46,448 bases of DNA from Lutimaribacter saemankumensis. Its GTDB lineage: Bacteria > Pseudomonadota > Alphaproteobacteria > Rhodobacterales > Rhodobacteraceae. Numbering within the stretch: the stretch's first letter is position 1; each line of letters begins with the position of its first letter. The notes beneath the pieces are model-generated. The model did not search any database and was not told the origin of the DNA. It worked only from the letters and a program-made list of their open reading frames with translations. Both the position numbers and the translations under genes were made by a program. The stretch spans positions 1-46,448 of the forward strand of contig NZ_FNEB01000013.1 of NCBI RefSeq assembly GCF_900100005.1, written 5' to 3'. Shown here piece by piece: positions 17,879 through 26,450 of the stretch.

Positions 17879-19669
17879 TCAGAACAGGGCGGGGCCGAAG
17901 ATCAACACGGCCCCGCCAACGCTCAGCCCCAGTCGCAATAGGGCGGGCGCGCGGCCGATCAGGCCAAAGGATATTGCAGCCAACCCCGCGCCGATCATCG
18001 CGAAAGCGAGGATCGCCGCGCCCGGGTTTTCGGCCAAAGCAATGATCTGCGGCTGCGCGATCATGCCCAACGGGATCAGGTAAAGCCCCACGCCCAGCGC
18101 CATCGAGGTTACGGCCACGCGCAACCAGTTTTCCCCGATCATCCCTGACGCGATGAAGACGGCCCCGCAGACGGGCGGCGTGATCGTCGACAGCAGCGCG
18201 AACCAGAACACGAAAAGATGCGCCTGCAGTGGCTCTAGCCCCAGTTCGATCAGCGCGGGCCCGGCGACGGACACGCAGATCACGTAGGCCGCGGTGGTCG
18301 GCACCTCCATCCCCAGAACAAGGCAGGCCAGCGCCGTCAGCAGCAGCGAGGCCCACAACAGCCCGCCCGACCCTTCCAAAATGACCGAGGTGATCTTGAC
18401 CCCCAGCCCGGTCACCCCCAGCACCCCGATGATGATCGACGCGCACAGGATGATCGACGCGATCATCGCCACCTGTTTCGAGGCGGTCAGCAGCGCCTCG
18501 GCCACGCGCGCGCCGGTGCGGACCGCGTCGAAGCGCAGGTCGCCCCCGTTCAGCAACAGGACCGCGCCTGCGATGATGGCAAGGCACGCGGCGTATTGCG
18601 GGGTATAGCCAAAGGCGAACATGCCCAGCAGAAGAACCGTGAACGGGATCAGGAAAAACAGCGCCGTTATCACCACATCGCGGGTTGCGGGCCGGTCCTT
18701 TTCGTCCAGCCCGCGCAGGTCGAACCGCGTGGCATAGGCGTTGATCCCCACCCAGACCGCCCAGAAATAGAGGATCGCGGGCAGGAACGCGGCGGCGATG
18801 ATCTGCGTGTAGGGCGTGCCGGTGAGCTCCACCATGACAAAGGCCCCTGCCCCCATCAGCGGCGGCATGATCTGCCCGCCCGAACTGGCCACCGCTTCGA
18901 CGCCCGCGGCCAGGCGTTTGGGATAGCCAAGCTTTGCCATAGCGGGCAGCGTGATCGCGCCGGTCGAGGCCACGTTGGCGCTGGCCGACCCCGAGATCGA
19001 GCCGAACAGCGCCGAGGACAGGACGGAAACCTTGGCCGCCCCGCCCTTTAGCCGCCCGGCCGCGGCGGCCGCCACATTCATGAAACCCTGCCCGGCCTCG
19101 CCCGCGTTCAGCACCGCCCCGAAAATGACGAAGATCGAAACGACGCCCACCGACACCGCCGTCAGGCTGCCCCATATCCCCCCTTCGGCGATCACCATGG
19201 TGCCCAGGAACGACCGCAGCGGCGTGCCGGAATGGCCGAACTCACCGGGGATCAGGTGGCCGAAAAACGCGTAAAGCAGCGCGGCCAGCGCGACCATCGG
19301 CAAGGGCCATCCGATCACCCGGCGCGCGGCTTCGATCACCACGGCAAGCAGGACAAAGGACAGCCAGACCTGGAATTCGCTTTCCAGGAACCCGTACTGA
19401 TCGCCCAGCGCGTCGGCGTTCCAGGCGATCCAGACGCTGCCAGCCACGCCGAGCGCGCACAGAACCCCGCCCGTGACGAACCGCCAGCCCGTTGCGCCGT
19501 AAAGGAATATCCACGGCAAGATCAGCGCCATGTGCAGCGGGCGGCTGACAAGGTTCGGCACCAGCCCCGAAAAGATCAGACCGATGTGATAGGCCACCAG
19601 CAGCGCCGCCAGCGCCAGCCACAGCACCTGCGCCCACCCGTGTTGCGCCTGATCGTCCGTCGTGCCCAT
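17879..19669 (-). CDS. TRAP transporter fused permease (DctQM-like, TAXI type)
   Basis: About 596 residues, almost entirely hydrophobic helices. The N-terminal third corresponds to the small DctQ part and the rest to the DctM channel, with the motifs ALFGSISGSASANVASTG and MPPLMGAGAFVMVELTGTPY typical of the fused 4TM/12TM TRAP permeases that work with TAXI-type binding proteins. Transport should be Na+-driven uptake. The ATG at 19669 is preferred over a TTG at 19687 because GGGGCAGGG precedes it. It lies downstream of the TAXI protein gene with a hairpin between them. Confidence 0.92.
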   Translation of the reverse strand: MGTTDDQAQHGWAQVLWLALAALLVAYHIGLIFSGLVPNLVSRPLHMALILPWIFLYGATGWRFVTGGVLCALGVAGSVWIAWNADALGDQYGFLESEFQVWLSFVLLAVVIEAARRVIGWPLPMVALAALLYAFFGHLIPGEFGHSGTPLRSFLGTMVIAEGGIWGSLTAVSVGVVSIFVIFGAVLNAGEAGQGFMNVAAAAAGRLKGGAAKVSVLSSALFGSISGSASANVASTGAITLPAMAKLGYPKRLAAGVEAVASSGGQIMPPLMGAGAFVMVELTGTPYTQIIAAAFLPAILYFWAVWVGINAYATRFDLRGLDEKDRPATRDVVITALFFLIPFTVLLLGMFAFGYTPQYAACLAIIAGAVLLLNGGDLRFDAVRTGARVAEALLTASKQVAMIASIILCASIIIGVLGVTGLGVKITSVILEGSGGLLWASLLLTALACLVLGMEVPTTAAYVICVSVAGPALIELGLEPLQAHLFVFWFALLSTITPPVCGAVFIASGMIGENWLRVAVTSMALGVGLYLIPLGMIAQPQIIALAENPGAAILAFAMIGAGLAAISFGLIGRAPALLRLGLSVGGAVLIFGPALF

Positions 19670-19693
19670 GATCCCTGCCCCCTGCAAATCAAA

Positions 19694-19717
19694 GGCCGGG
19701 CCAATCGCGGCCCGGCC
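19694..19717 (-). promoter_or_regulatory. Intercistronic GC hairpin, TAXI gene to fused permease
   Basis: GGCCGGGCC (19694-19702) and GGCCCGGCC (19709-19717) form a perfect 9-bp stem with a six-base loop. On the minus strand a broken T-tract (TTTGATTT) follows. It lies between the binding-protein gene and the permease gene, so it probably acts as a partial terminator or an mRNA 3' stabiliser that lowers permease expression. Confidence 0.65.
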
Positions 19718-19741
19718 CCGTGTTTCCGCCCTGCCGGGCTG

Positions 19742-20701
19742 TTACATCTGGCCCTCGGTCAGCGCGATGCCGGCCTCTTTGTAATAGCGGATCGCACCGG
19801 GGTGGATTTTGCCGGTGATGGTCGACATCAGGCCTTCGTCCACGCCGGCCCACCAGGCGGCGCTTTCGGCCATCTTCGCCTTGTTTTCCCAGAAGGTCTT
19901 GGTCAGTTGATAGGCGGTTTCGTCATCCATCTTGGTCGTGGCATACGCGACGACCGGCAACGAGGTGGTGACGATGTCGGCATCCTGGCCGGCATAGGTG
20001 CCCGCCGGGATCACCAGCCGCGTGCGCTTGGTCTGGGCGACCTGATCGTCATCGAGCGACAGAACCGTGACCCCGGTCGAGGCCGCGGCCTCGACCACGT
20101 TCGGCGCGGGCCAGCTGCCTGCCGTCACGAACCCGTCGATCTGCCCGTTCTTCAGCGCGGCAACGGCATTCGACAGTTCTGCATCGGCGATGTTCACCTT
20201 GCCTTCGAGTCCGAAGAGGCCAAGGTATTTCTCACCCTCGCGCGCGCCAAAGCTGCCCTTGCCCAGAAGGATCGTCTTGCCTTCCATGTCGGCAAAGCTT
20301 TTGACGCCCGACGCCTCGGACATGACGAAATGCATCGTCAGCGACGGGATCGGGAACAGCGCGCGGATTTCGTCGAATGCCGGGTCGCCCTTGCCTTCGA
20401 ACATTGCCTTGCCGCCTTGCGCCAGCCCCACAAGGCTGGGCGGCGTCGTGAACACGTAATCCCCGCCACGCGCGCGCACTTCCATCACGTTCTGGACCGA
20501 GCCTTGCCCTTCTTCGACGGTCACGATGATGTCGCCGCCCGAACCGGCCTTCATCGCCTCGGAAATCTGCACACCCATCTGGTAATAGGACGTTCCGGCC
20601 TTGGCCGACTTATAGGTGACGCGTGTTTCCGCCCAAGCGGGCGCGGCGATCATGGCACCGGCCGCCGCGGCACCGGCAATCCATTTCAATGCATCGAACA
20701 T
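19742..20701 (-). CDS. TAXI-family TRAP solute-binding protein
   Basis: A 319-residue periplasmic protein. The signal peptide ends near APAWAET. TAXI-family features include the early TYKSAKAGTSYYQMGVQISEAM stretch and the later ALFPIPSLTMHFVM and LGKGSFGAREG. It should capture a small organic acid (glutamate, 2-oxoglutarate and similar in known members) and hand it to the fused permease encoded downstream. The specific ligand is not readable. The start has GGGAGGA upstream. It is transcribed divergently from dctP at 20854, sharing a 150-base promoter region. Confidence 0.92.
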   Translation of the reverse strand: MFDALKWIAGAAAAGAMIAAPAWAETRVTYKSAKAGTSYYQMGVQISEAMKAGSGGDIIVTVEEGQGSVQNVMEVRARGGDYVFTTPPSLVGLAQGGKAMFEGKGDPAFDEIRALFPIPSLTMHFVMSEASGVKSFADMEGKTILLGKGSFGAREGEKYLGLFGLEGKVNIADAELSNAVAALKNGQIDGFVTAGSWPAPNVVEAAASTGVTVLSLDDDQVAQTKRTRLVIPAGTYAGQDADIVTTSLPVVAYATTKMDDETAYQLTKTFWENKAKMAESAAWWAGVDEGLMSTITGKIHPGAIRYYKEAGIALTEGQM

Positions 20702-20853
20702 GTCAAATCCTCCCTGAGTTCGCCGGAAAGGAAACTACAGCGCCGCGCCATGGTCAATTCCCTGAACGGCAGGAATAGATCCGTTTGCACACGAATGGCT
20801 TGTCAGCAGAATTTTTTTCCGCAAATCTTTCCGGACAAAAATGGGAGGAGACA

Positions 20854-21846
20854 ATGAACAAGTTCGTAACCGGGCTGGCCTCGGCCGCCTTTCTTGCTGC
20901 ATCGACCCTGGCGCTGCATGCCGCCGACACGACGATGCGCATTTCGTTGCAACTGCCGCTGAAAAGCCACCTCGGCCAGAACCTTTTGATGTTCAAGGAA
21001 GAGGTCGAGGCGAAATCGGGTGGCAATATCGCGGTCGAAATCTATGACAGCGCGCAGCTTTACAAGGACAAGGAAGTGCCGCAGGCAGTTGGCTCGGGCG
21101 CGATCGAGGCCGGTGTCGCCTCGCTGACCCGGTATGTGGGCGATATCCCGATGGTCGACGTGTTCTACCAGCCGTTCTTGTTCGATACCGAAGACAAGGT
21201 GCGCAAGGCCGTGGCCCCCGACAGCCCGATCCGCAGTCCCATCGACGAGGCGATCAAGGATACCGGATCGACCGTGCTGTGGTGGCAGGCCTATGGCGGC
21301 GCGGTGATGCTGTCGAACGGCGGGCCGATCAAGACGCCTGCCGACATGGAGGGCAAGAAGGTCCGCGTTTTCGGCAAGACGCTGGGTGATTTCACCGAGG
21401 CCGCGGGCGGTGCGCCCACGATCATCTCGGGCTCCGAGCAGTACCTGGCCTATCAACGCGGCACTGTCGATATCGGCATGACCGGCGTTTCGGGCGTGCA
21501 GTCGCGCAGCCTGTGGGAAGTCATGGACACCATCACGGTGACCAACCACGCCGATATCGAGTTCATTGTCGTGGTCAACACCGACTGGTGGAACGGCCTG
21601 CCCGCCGACCAGCAAGAGATCATCGCAACGGCCGCCCGGAACGCGGAAAACGCCGTGCGCGACGAGATGTCGGCGATCGAGGCCCGCGCCTTTGCCGCGG
21701 CAAAGGAAAACGGCATGGCCGTCTACACCCCCACCGCCGAGGAAATCGCCGCGTGGAAGGAAGTGTCGCAGCCCGTCTACGATGCCTTCCTTGAAAAGAC
21801 AGGCGATGCCGGCAAGGCGATGCTGGACGCTGCGTCGCAGTTCTGA
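20854..21846 (+). CDS. dctP: TRAP dicarboxylate-type solute-binding protein DctP
   Basis: A 330-residue periplasmic binding protein with a signal peptide ending near LHAADT. DctP features include SLQLPLKSHLGQNLLMFKEEVE, the organic-acid-binding Arg in GKKVRVFGKTLGDF, and QYLAYQRGTVDIGMTG. The ATG at 20854 is supported by a strong GGGAGGAG (20843-20850). It is the first gene of dctP-dctQ-dctM plus a lyase gene. The lyase downstream hints at a hydroxy- or keto-dicarboxylate ligand, which is inference. Confidence 0.93.
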   Translation: MNKFVTGLASAAFLAASTLALHAADTTMRISLQLPLKSHLGQNLLMFKEEVEAKSGGNIAVEIYDSAQLYKDKEVPQAVGSGAIEAGVASLTRYVGDIPMVDVFYQPFLFDTEDKVRKAVAPDSPIRSPIDEAIKDTGSTVLWWQAYGGAVMLSNGGPIKTPADMEGKKVRVFGKTLGDFTEAAGGAPTIISGSEQYLAYQRGTVDIGMTGVSGVQSRSLWEVMDTITVTNHADIEFIVVVNTDWWNGLPADQQEIIATAARNAENAVRDEMSAIEARAFAAAKENGMAVYTPTAEEIAAWKEVSQPVYDAFLEKTGDAGKAMLDAASQF

Positions 21847-21864
21847 TCGCAATATGACACCTGC

Positions 21865-21895
21865 ACACCGCCCCGCTGCTCATGCGGGGCGGTGT
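21865..21895 (+). promoter_or_regulatory. Intercistronic hairpin between dctP and dctQ
   Basis: ACACCGCCCCGC (21865-21876) and GCGGGGCGGTGT (21884-21895) make a perfect 12-bp stem with a seven-base loop, followed only by CTTTCG. It lies 18 bases after the dctP stop and 20 bases before the dctQ start. It is a likely partial terminator or 3'-end stabiliser giving more binding protein than permease. Confidence 0.75.
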
Positions 21896-21915
21896 CTTTC
21901 GCAACGGGGGTGGGA

Positions 21916-22413
21916 ATGCGTCTGATTTCATGGATCGAAACCGCGACAGCGTGGATCGCGGCGGTCTTGCTGGCCGGCACCGGGGTGATGCTGACCTACG
22001 AGGTCGTAGCGCGCTATTTCTTTAACGCGCCGACGATCTGGGCGGCCGAACTGAGCCAGCTGTTCCTGATCTGGGCCTGCCCGATTGCAATGGGTTGGGC
22101 GCTCAGCCAGCGCCGGCACATCCGCGTGACGGCCGTCACCGCCCAACTGCCCCCGCGCGGACGGCAGATTGCCGAAATCCTGGCGCTGCTGGTCGTCCTG
22201 GTTTTCTCGGTCGTCGTCGTGATCTACGGCTGGGACATCTTCTTTGACAGTTTCGAACGCGGGCGCACGACAGGGACCATGCTGGACATGCCCGCCTGGC
22301 TTCCCGAGGCGGCAATCCCTGCCGGTTTTGCGATCTTGGCCATCTCGTCCCTCGCCTGCCTGTGGCGTGCGGCGCAGGGCGACCTTCCCGGTGAGGAAAG
22401 GATCAGCGAATGA
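21916..22413 (+). CDS. dctQ: TRAP transporter small permease DctQ
   Basis: About 165 residues with four predicted membrane helices (about residues 10-30, 45-65, 85-108, 130-150) and the DctQ-type segment AAELSQLFLIWACPIAMGWALSQ preceding RRHIRVT. It partners DctM in Na+-coupled uptake. The ATG at 21916 is chosen because a G-rich site (GGGGGTGGGA) precedes it. Its stop overlaps the dctM start as ATGA (22410-22413). Confidence 0.92.
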   Translation: MRLISWIETATAWIAAVLLAGTGVMLTYEVVARYFFNAPTIWAAELSQLFLIWACPIAMGWALSQRRHIRVTAVTAQLPPRGRQIAEILALLVVLVFSVVVVIYGWDIFFDSFERGRTTGTMLDMPAWLPEAAIPAGFAILAISSLACLWRAAQGDLPGEERISE

Positions 22414-23684
22414 CCGTCCTGACGATCCTCGTCGCGCTGTTCGCGCTGTTGCTGATCGGCGTTCCGGTGGCCTTTGCCCTTGGGATGCTGGGCCTCGGAA
22501 TGCTTTATTTCGGTGGTTTCTCGCCCCTCATGGCGCCGCAGGCGATGCTGTCGACACTGGACGGCTTCATCCTACTGGCGGTGCCCCTGTTCCTGCTGAT
22601 GTCGAACATCCTGTTGAAAGGCGGCGTCGGGCGCGACCTATTTTCCGCCGTTCAGGCCTGGGTCGGGCACTGGCCCGGCGGTATGGCGGTGGCGACGATC
22701 CTGTCCTGCGGCATCTTCGCCGCCATTTCCGGCAGTTCGGTCGCCACAGCGGCCACGATCGGCACGGTCGCCGCCCCGGAAATGATCAACCGCGGCTACA
22801 ACAAGCGGTTCGTCTATGGCCTGCTGGCCGCAGGCGGCACGCTGGGCATCCTTATCCCGCCGTCGATCCCGCTGATCATCTACGGCTTCGTCACCGAGGA
22901 ATCGGTGATTTCACTGTTCATGGCGGGGATCGGTCCGGGCTTGGGGCTGATCGCGCTGTTCATCGTCTATTCCATCGTATCCGCACGGTTTCTGCAGGAC
23001 TACACCCCCGTCCCTGCCGTCAGCTGGGAGGAACGCATCCGCGCCAGCATGCGCGCTGCGCCGTCTTTCCTGCTGGCTCTGGTGATCCTTGGCGGCATCT
23101 ATACCGGCGCCTTCACCCCGACCGAGGCCGCGGCCATAGGCTTTGCTCTGGCGCTGTTCATCACGGCGGTGATCCTGCGCAGCCTGACATGGAAGGCCCT
23201 GTGGGAAGCGATGGTGGATTCCATGGCGACCACGGTTGCGATCCTTTTGATCATCGGCGGGGCCAAGATATTCGGCAAGGCGATCACGCTCTACCGCATT
23301 CCGCAGGACATCTCGATGATGTTGTCGGATGTGGTCAGCTCCCCGCTGGGCCTGGTGCTGATCGTGTCGGTGGTTCTGCTGTTGATGGGTCTCGTGTTCG
23401 AGGCGCTGTCGATGGTTCTGATCATGACGCCGGTGCTGCTGCCTGCCGCGATGGGCATGGGGTTCGACCCGATCTGGTTCGGCATCTACATGGTCATCAT
23501 GGTGGAATGCGCGCTGATAACCCCGCCCGTGGGACTGAACCTTTACGTCATACAATCTGTGACGAAATCCACGCTGGGCGACGTGTCGCGCGGCACGCTG
23601 CCGTTTCTTGCGCTGATGCTGGTGATGGTGGCGCTGCTCTATATCTGGCCCGATCTCGCGCTCTATATTCCCTTCAAACTCTGA
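22410..23684 (+). CDS. dctM: TRAP transporter large permease DctM
   Basis: A 424-residue membrane protein with about a dozen hydrophobic helices. DctM signatures visible are VPLFLLMSNILLKGGVGRDLF, GIFAAISGSSVATAATIG, LAAGGTLGILIPPSIPLIIYG and TPTEAAAIGF. It forms the transport channel with DctQ and accepts ligand from DctP. It is coupled to dctQ by a 4-base overlap, and the lyase gene starts 10 bases after its stop. Confidence 0.94.
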   Translation: MTVLTILVALFALLLIGVPVAFALGMLGLGMLYFGGFSPLMAPQAMLSTLDGFILLAVPLFLLMSNILLKGGVGRDLFSAVQAWVGHWPGGMAVATILSCGIFAAISGSSVATAATIGTVAAPEMINRGYNKRFVYGLLAAGGTLGILIPPSIPLIIYGFVTEESVISLFMAGIGPGLGLIALFIVYSIVSARFLQDYTPVPAVSWEERIRASMRAAPSFLLALVILGGIYTGAFTPTEAAAIGFALALFITAVILRSLTWKALWEAMVDSMATTVAILLIIGGAKIFGKAITLYRIPQDISMMLSDVVSSPLGLVLIVSVVLLLMGLVFEALSMVLIMTPVLLPAAMGMGFDPIWFGIYMVIMVECALITPPVGLNLYVIQSVTKSTLGDVSRGTLPFLALMLVMVALLYIWPDLALYIPFKL

Positions 23685-23694
23685 GACTGATGAC

Positions 23695-24564
23695 ATGACC
23701 CAATCCCGCCCCGATGCCCTGCGCGCCCTTCTGGCGCAACCCGGCCTGATCACCATGCCTTGCTGCTTCGATCCGCTGTCAGCGAAGCTGATCGAACAGG
23801 CGGGCTTTCCGCTGACCTTCATGTCGGGCTTTGCCACCGCGGCCGCGCGGCTGGGTATGCCGGATACCGGCCTGATGTCCTATGCCGAGGTGCTGGACCA
23901 GGGCCGCAATATCTGCAACGCCGTGTCGATCCCGGTAATCGGGGACGGCGACACCGGCTATGGCAACGCGCTGAACGTCAAGCGCACGGTGCGCGGCTTT
24001 GCCCAGGCCGGGTTCGCCAGCGTGATGATCGAAGACCAGGTATCGCCGAAACGCTGCGGGCACACCGCGGGCAAATCCGTGGTCAGCCGTGACGAAGCCT
24101 ATGAGCGCATCCGCGCCGCCGCCGACGCCCGCGCCGAAGGCCACGAGATATTGATCCTGGCCCGCACCGACGCGCGCCATGAACACGGGCTGGACGAGGC
24201 GATTGCCCGCGCGCAGGAATTCCGCCGCCTCGGCGCCGACATCCTGTTCGTCGAGGCCCCCCGCGATGTCGAGGAAATGGCCCGCATCTGCACCGAGATC
24301 GACGGGCCTTGCATGGCCAATATCGTCGAAGGCGGCCTGACGCCCGCCCTGCCGCCGGCAGAGCTGGAAAAGCTGGGTTTCAAGATAGCGGCCTACCCGC
24401 TGACGGTTATGGCCGCCGCGATGAAGGCGATGGCTGACGCGCTCGAAGCCTTCAAGACCGGCACGCCCGCCGCCGATACGTTGATGAGTTTCGACGAATT
24501 GAAGACGCGGATCGGGTTCGACGACTATTTCGCCGAGGAAAAGCGCTACGCCGCGTCCCGATAA
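23695..24564 (+). CDS. Isocitrate lyase/PEP mutase family lyase
   Basis: A 289-residue TIM-barrel enzyme. Metal and active-site motifs are GDGDTGYGN (D84, D86), MIEDQ (E113, D114) and KRCGH (residues 119-123). The Cys-containing K-R-C-G-H loop marks true C-C lyases such as methylisocitrate or dimethylmalate lyase. PEP mutases and oxaloacetate decarboxylases usually lack the Cys. It likely cleaves a 2-hydroxy-dicarboxylate to an oxoacid or succinate-type product. Being the last gene of the dctPQM operon, it probably acts on the imported compound. The exact substrate is unknown. Confidence 0.88.
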   Translation: MTQSRPDALRALLAQPGLITMPCCFDPLSAKLIEQAGFPLTFMSGFATAAARLGMPDTGLMSYAEVLDQGRNICNAVSIPVIGDGDTGYGNALNVKRTVRGFAQAGFASVMIEDQVSPKRCGHTAGKSVVSRDEAYERIRAAADARAEGHEILILARTDARHEHGLDEAIARAQEFRRLGADILFVEAPRDVEEMARICTEIDGPCMANIVEGGLTPALPPAELEKLGFKIAAYPLTVMAAAMKAMADALEAFKTGTPAADTLMSFDELKTRIGFDDYFAEEKRYAASR

Positions 24565-24590
24565 AAAAGCCCCGGCGCTTTGGCCGGGGC
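24563..24590 (-). terminator. Terminator of the ect operon
   Basis: The stem GCCCCGGC (24569-24576) with GCCGGGGC (24583-24590) and a six-base loop is followed on the minus strand by six T. It lies past the ask stop codon and abuts the stop of the convergent lyase gene. On the plus strand there is no U-tract, so it serves mainly the ect operon. Confidence 0.85.
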
Positions 24591-24615
24591 GAAAGTCACA
24601 TGACTGCAGTCGCGG

Positions 24616-26040
24616 TCACGCCACGCGCGGCAACTCGCGCGCCTGGTCTTCGATAAAGGCGCTGTGCAACGCCTTGATCGCCGGCTTCAGGTCTTCGCGG
24701 TCGAGGATATACTGAACATCCACGTTGCGCGGCCCCTGTGTCGCGCCGATCGATTCCAGGCCTGCATCGGCGATGGCCTGCAAACCGCGCGTCAGCACCG
24801 ACAAACCGCGCAGATCGCGCCCGATGGCCGAGGCCAGCGACAGCGTCCGCGACCTGATTTCGGCAGACGGGTACTTGGCCGCCAGATCCTTTTCCACGCG
24901 GCGCATCGTCTTCAGCGAACTGTCGACGTAATGCGTGATCGTGTTCGCGTTCGACACTTTCGACACGATACGCACATCATGGCGCGTCAGCGTATCGAGG
25001 ATCGCCGCGTCATAGCCTTTGACGCCCACCATGTCCTGTTCGAACACTTCGAGCGCGATGATGTCGAGGCCGGTCACGATCTCGACTGCCGCCTCATCTG
25101 CGGGTTGATCGTCGATCAGGGTGCCCGGATCATGCGGCTCGAACGCGTTGGTCACACGCAGCGGCACGTCGGCCTGGCGCAAGGTCTTGGCCGCCTTGGG
25201 GTGGATCGCCTCCATACCCATGTTAGACAGTTGGTCCGCCACGTCGTAATTCGTCCGGCCCAGCTTGCGCACTGCGTCTTGTCCCACAAGATTGGGGTCG
25301 GCCGACGATAGGTGAAATTCCTTGTGGATGATCGCCTCGCGCGCGCCGGTGAGGGCAGCCATCATCGAGAACGTCACCTCGGAATAGCCCCGGTCGAATT
25401 CACGCATCAACCCTTCGGCGCATTGGGCATACCCCGTCACGATCGGCATCTCGGTCATCGGATCGACGCCTTTCATCGCGGTCTCGATCCGCTCTTCCAG
25501 GGTCACGTCGCCCTCGTCGCGCCATCCGGACAGATCGACCAACCGCGCATCCACCCCTGCCCGCTGCAGCAGCAAGGTGGTGACGAAGGCGGAATGGGCC
25601 TCGCCCAGACCCGACAGCAATTCGCGGATCTGCAGCATGTGTTCGGCCAGCCGGAAATGCCCGTAGGAACACAGCCGCTGCAGGTCGATCAGGCAGTTGC
25701 GCGCCCCTTCGATCCGGTCGCGCACGAATTCGTCCGCGCGCTCGGTATCCGCCGCGCTGTCCAGAACCGCGCGGTGCGCTTCGACCATCGCATCGGCCAC
25801 GCGGTCCAGCGCCTCGTGCCAGCCATGATCGGTGTCGGCATTCGCGAATTGCGCATAGACACCCGGCTTGCCGCTTTTCTTGTGTTCCAGCAGCAGGTTG
25901 GTGATGCCGCCAAAGGCTGACACGACGAAGATGCGGCCATACAGGTCGGCACCTTCGCGATCACCGATGAACAGCGTATCGCGCAGTTCGTTGACGCGGG
26001 ACATGGACGTCCCGCCGATTTTCTCAACCGTATGGGTCAT
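24616..26040 (-). CDS. ask: Aspartate kinase of the ectoine operon (Ask_Ect)
   Basis: A 474-residue aspartokinase with the N-terminal KIGGTSM motif (K-x-GGTSM) and C-terminal ACT-type regulatory region (EQDMVGVKGYD, RIVSKVSNANTITHYV). It phosphorylates aspartate, the first step towards aspartate-semialdehyde and hence ectoine. Its position as the last gene of ectABC-ask identifies the specialised Ask_Ect form, thought to escape the usual feedback control and so feed ectoine synthesis. It starts 3 bases after the ectC stop. Confidence 0.95.
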   Translation of the reverse strand: MTHTVEKIGGTSMSRVNELRDTLFIGDREGADLYGRIFVVSAFGGITNLLLEHKKSGKPGVYAQFANADTDHGWHEALDRVADAMVEAHRAVLDSAADTERADEFVRDRIEGARNCLIDLQRLCSYGHFRLAEHMLQIRELLSGLGEAHSAFVTTLLLQRAGVDARLVDLSGWRDEGDVTLEERIETAMKGVDPMTEMPIVTGYAQCAEGLMREFDRGYSEVTFSMMAALTGAREAIIHKEFHLSSADPNLVGQDAVRKLGRTNYDVADQLSNMGMEAIHPKAAKTLRQADVPLRVTNAFEPHDPGTLIDDQPADEAAVEIVTGLDIIALEVFEQDMVGVKGYDAAILDTLTRHDVRIVSKVSNANTITHYVDSSLKTMRRVEKDLAAKYPSAEIRSRTLSLASAIGRDLRGLSVLTRGLQAIADAGLESIGATQGPRNVDVQYILDREDLKPAIKALHSAFIEDQARELPRVA

Positions 26041-26043
26041 GGT

Positions 26044-26445
26044 TCAATCCACCAGTTCCTCGGGCGCTGCGTACGAGCCGTCTTCGCGATGAACCTCGTT
26101 GCCCGTCACGGGCGGGTTGAAGCAGCAGGCCATCCAAAGTTCTTCTTCGGCGCGCAGCGTGTGCTTGTCGTGCTGGTCAAGCGCATACATCGTGCCAGGC
26201 TTGATCTGGTGCGTTTCACCAGTCGCCAGATCGGTGATCGAGCCCTTGCCTTGCATGCAATAGACGCTTTCGAAGTGGTTCTTGTAGTGGAACGTGTGTT
26301 CCGAACCGGCTTCGAGCACGGTGATGTGAAACGAAAATCCCATCTTGTCGTCGGCCAGCAGCATCCGCACGGATGTCCACTGTGCGTCCGATACGACGCG
26401 GTCTTTTTCGTTCGTGGTGATGTCGTCGAAATCCCGGACAATCAT
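26044..26445 (-). CDS. ectC: L-ectoine synthase EctC
   Basis: A 133-residue cupin-fold enzyme that cyclises N-gamma-acetyl-diaminobutyrate to ectoine. Diagnostic segments are MIVRDFDDI at the start, the metal-ligand region AGSEHTFHYKNHFESVYCM, and LDQHDKHTLRAEEELWMACCFNPPVTG. The length matches the family. It lies between ectB (5 bases away) and ask in the operon. Confidence 0.97.
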   Translation of the reverse strand: MIVRDFDDITTNEKDRVVSDAQWTSVRMLLADDKMGFSFHITVLEAGSEHTFHYKNHFESVYCMQGKGSITDLATGETHQIKPGTMYALDQHDKHTLRAEEELWMACCFNPPVTGNEVHREDGSYAAPEELVD

Positions 26446-26450
26446 TCTGC

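Noticed and set aside
19232-20857. 541-codon frame antisense to the TAXI protein gene
   Set aside because: Spans two real genes and the divergent promoter; shadow composition.
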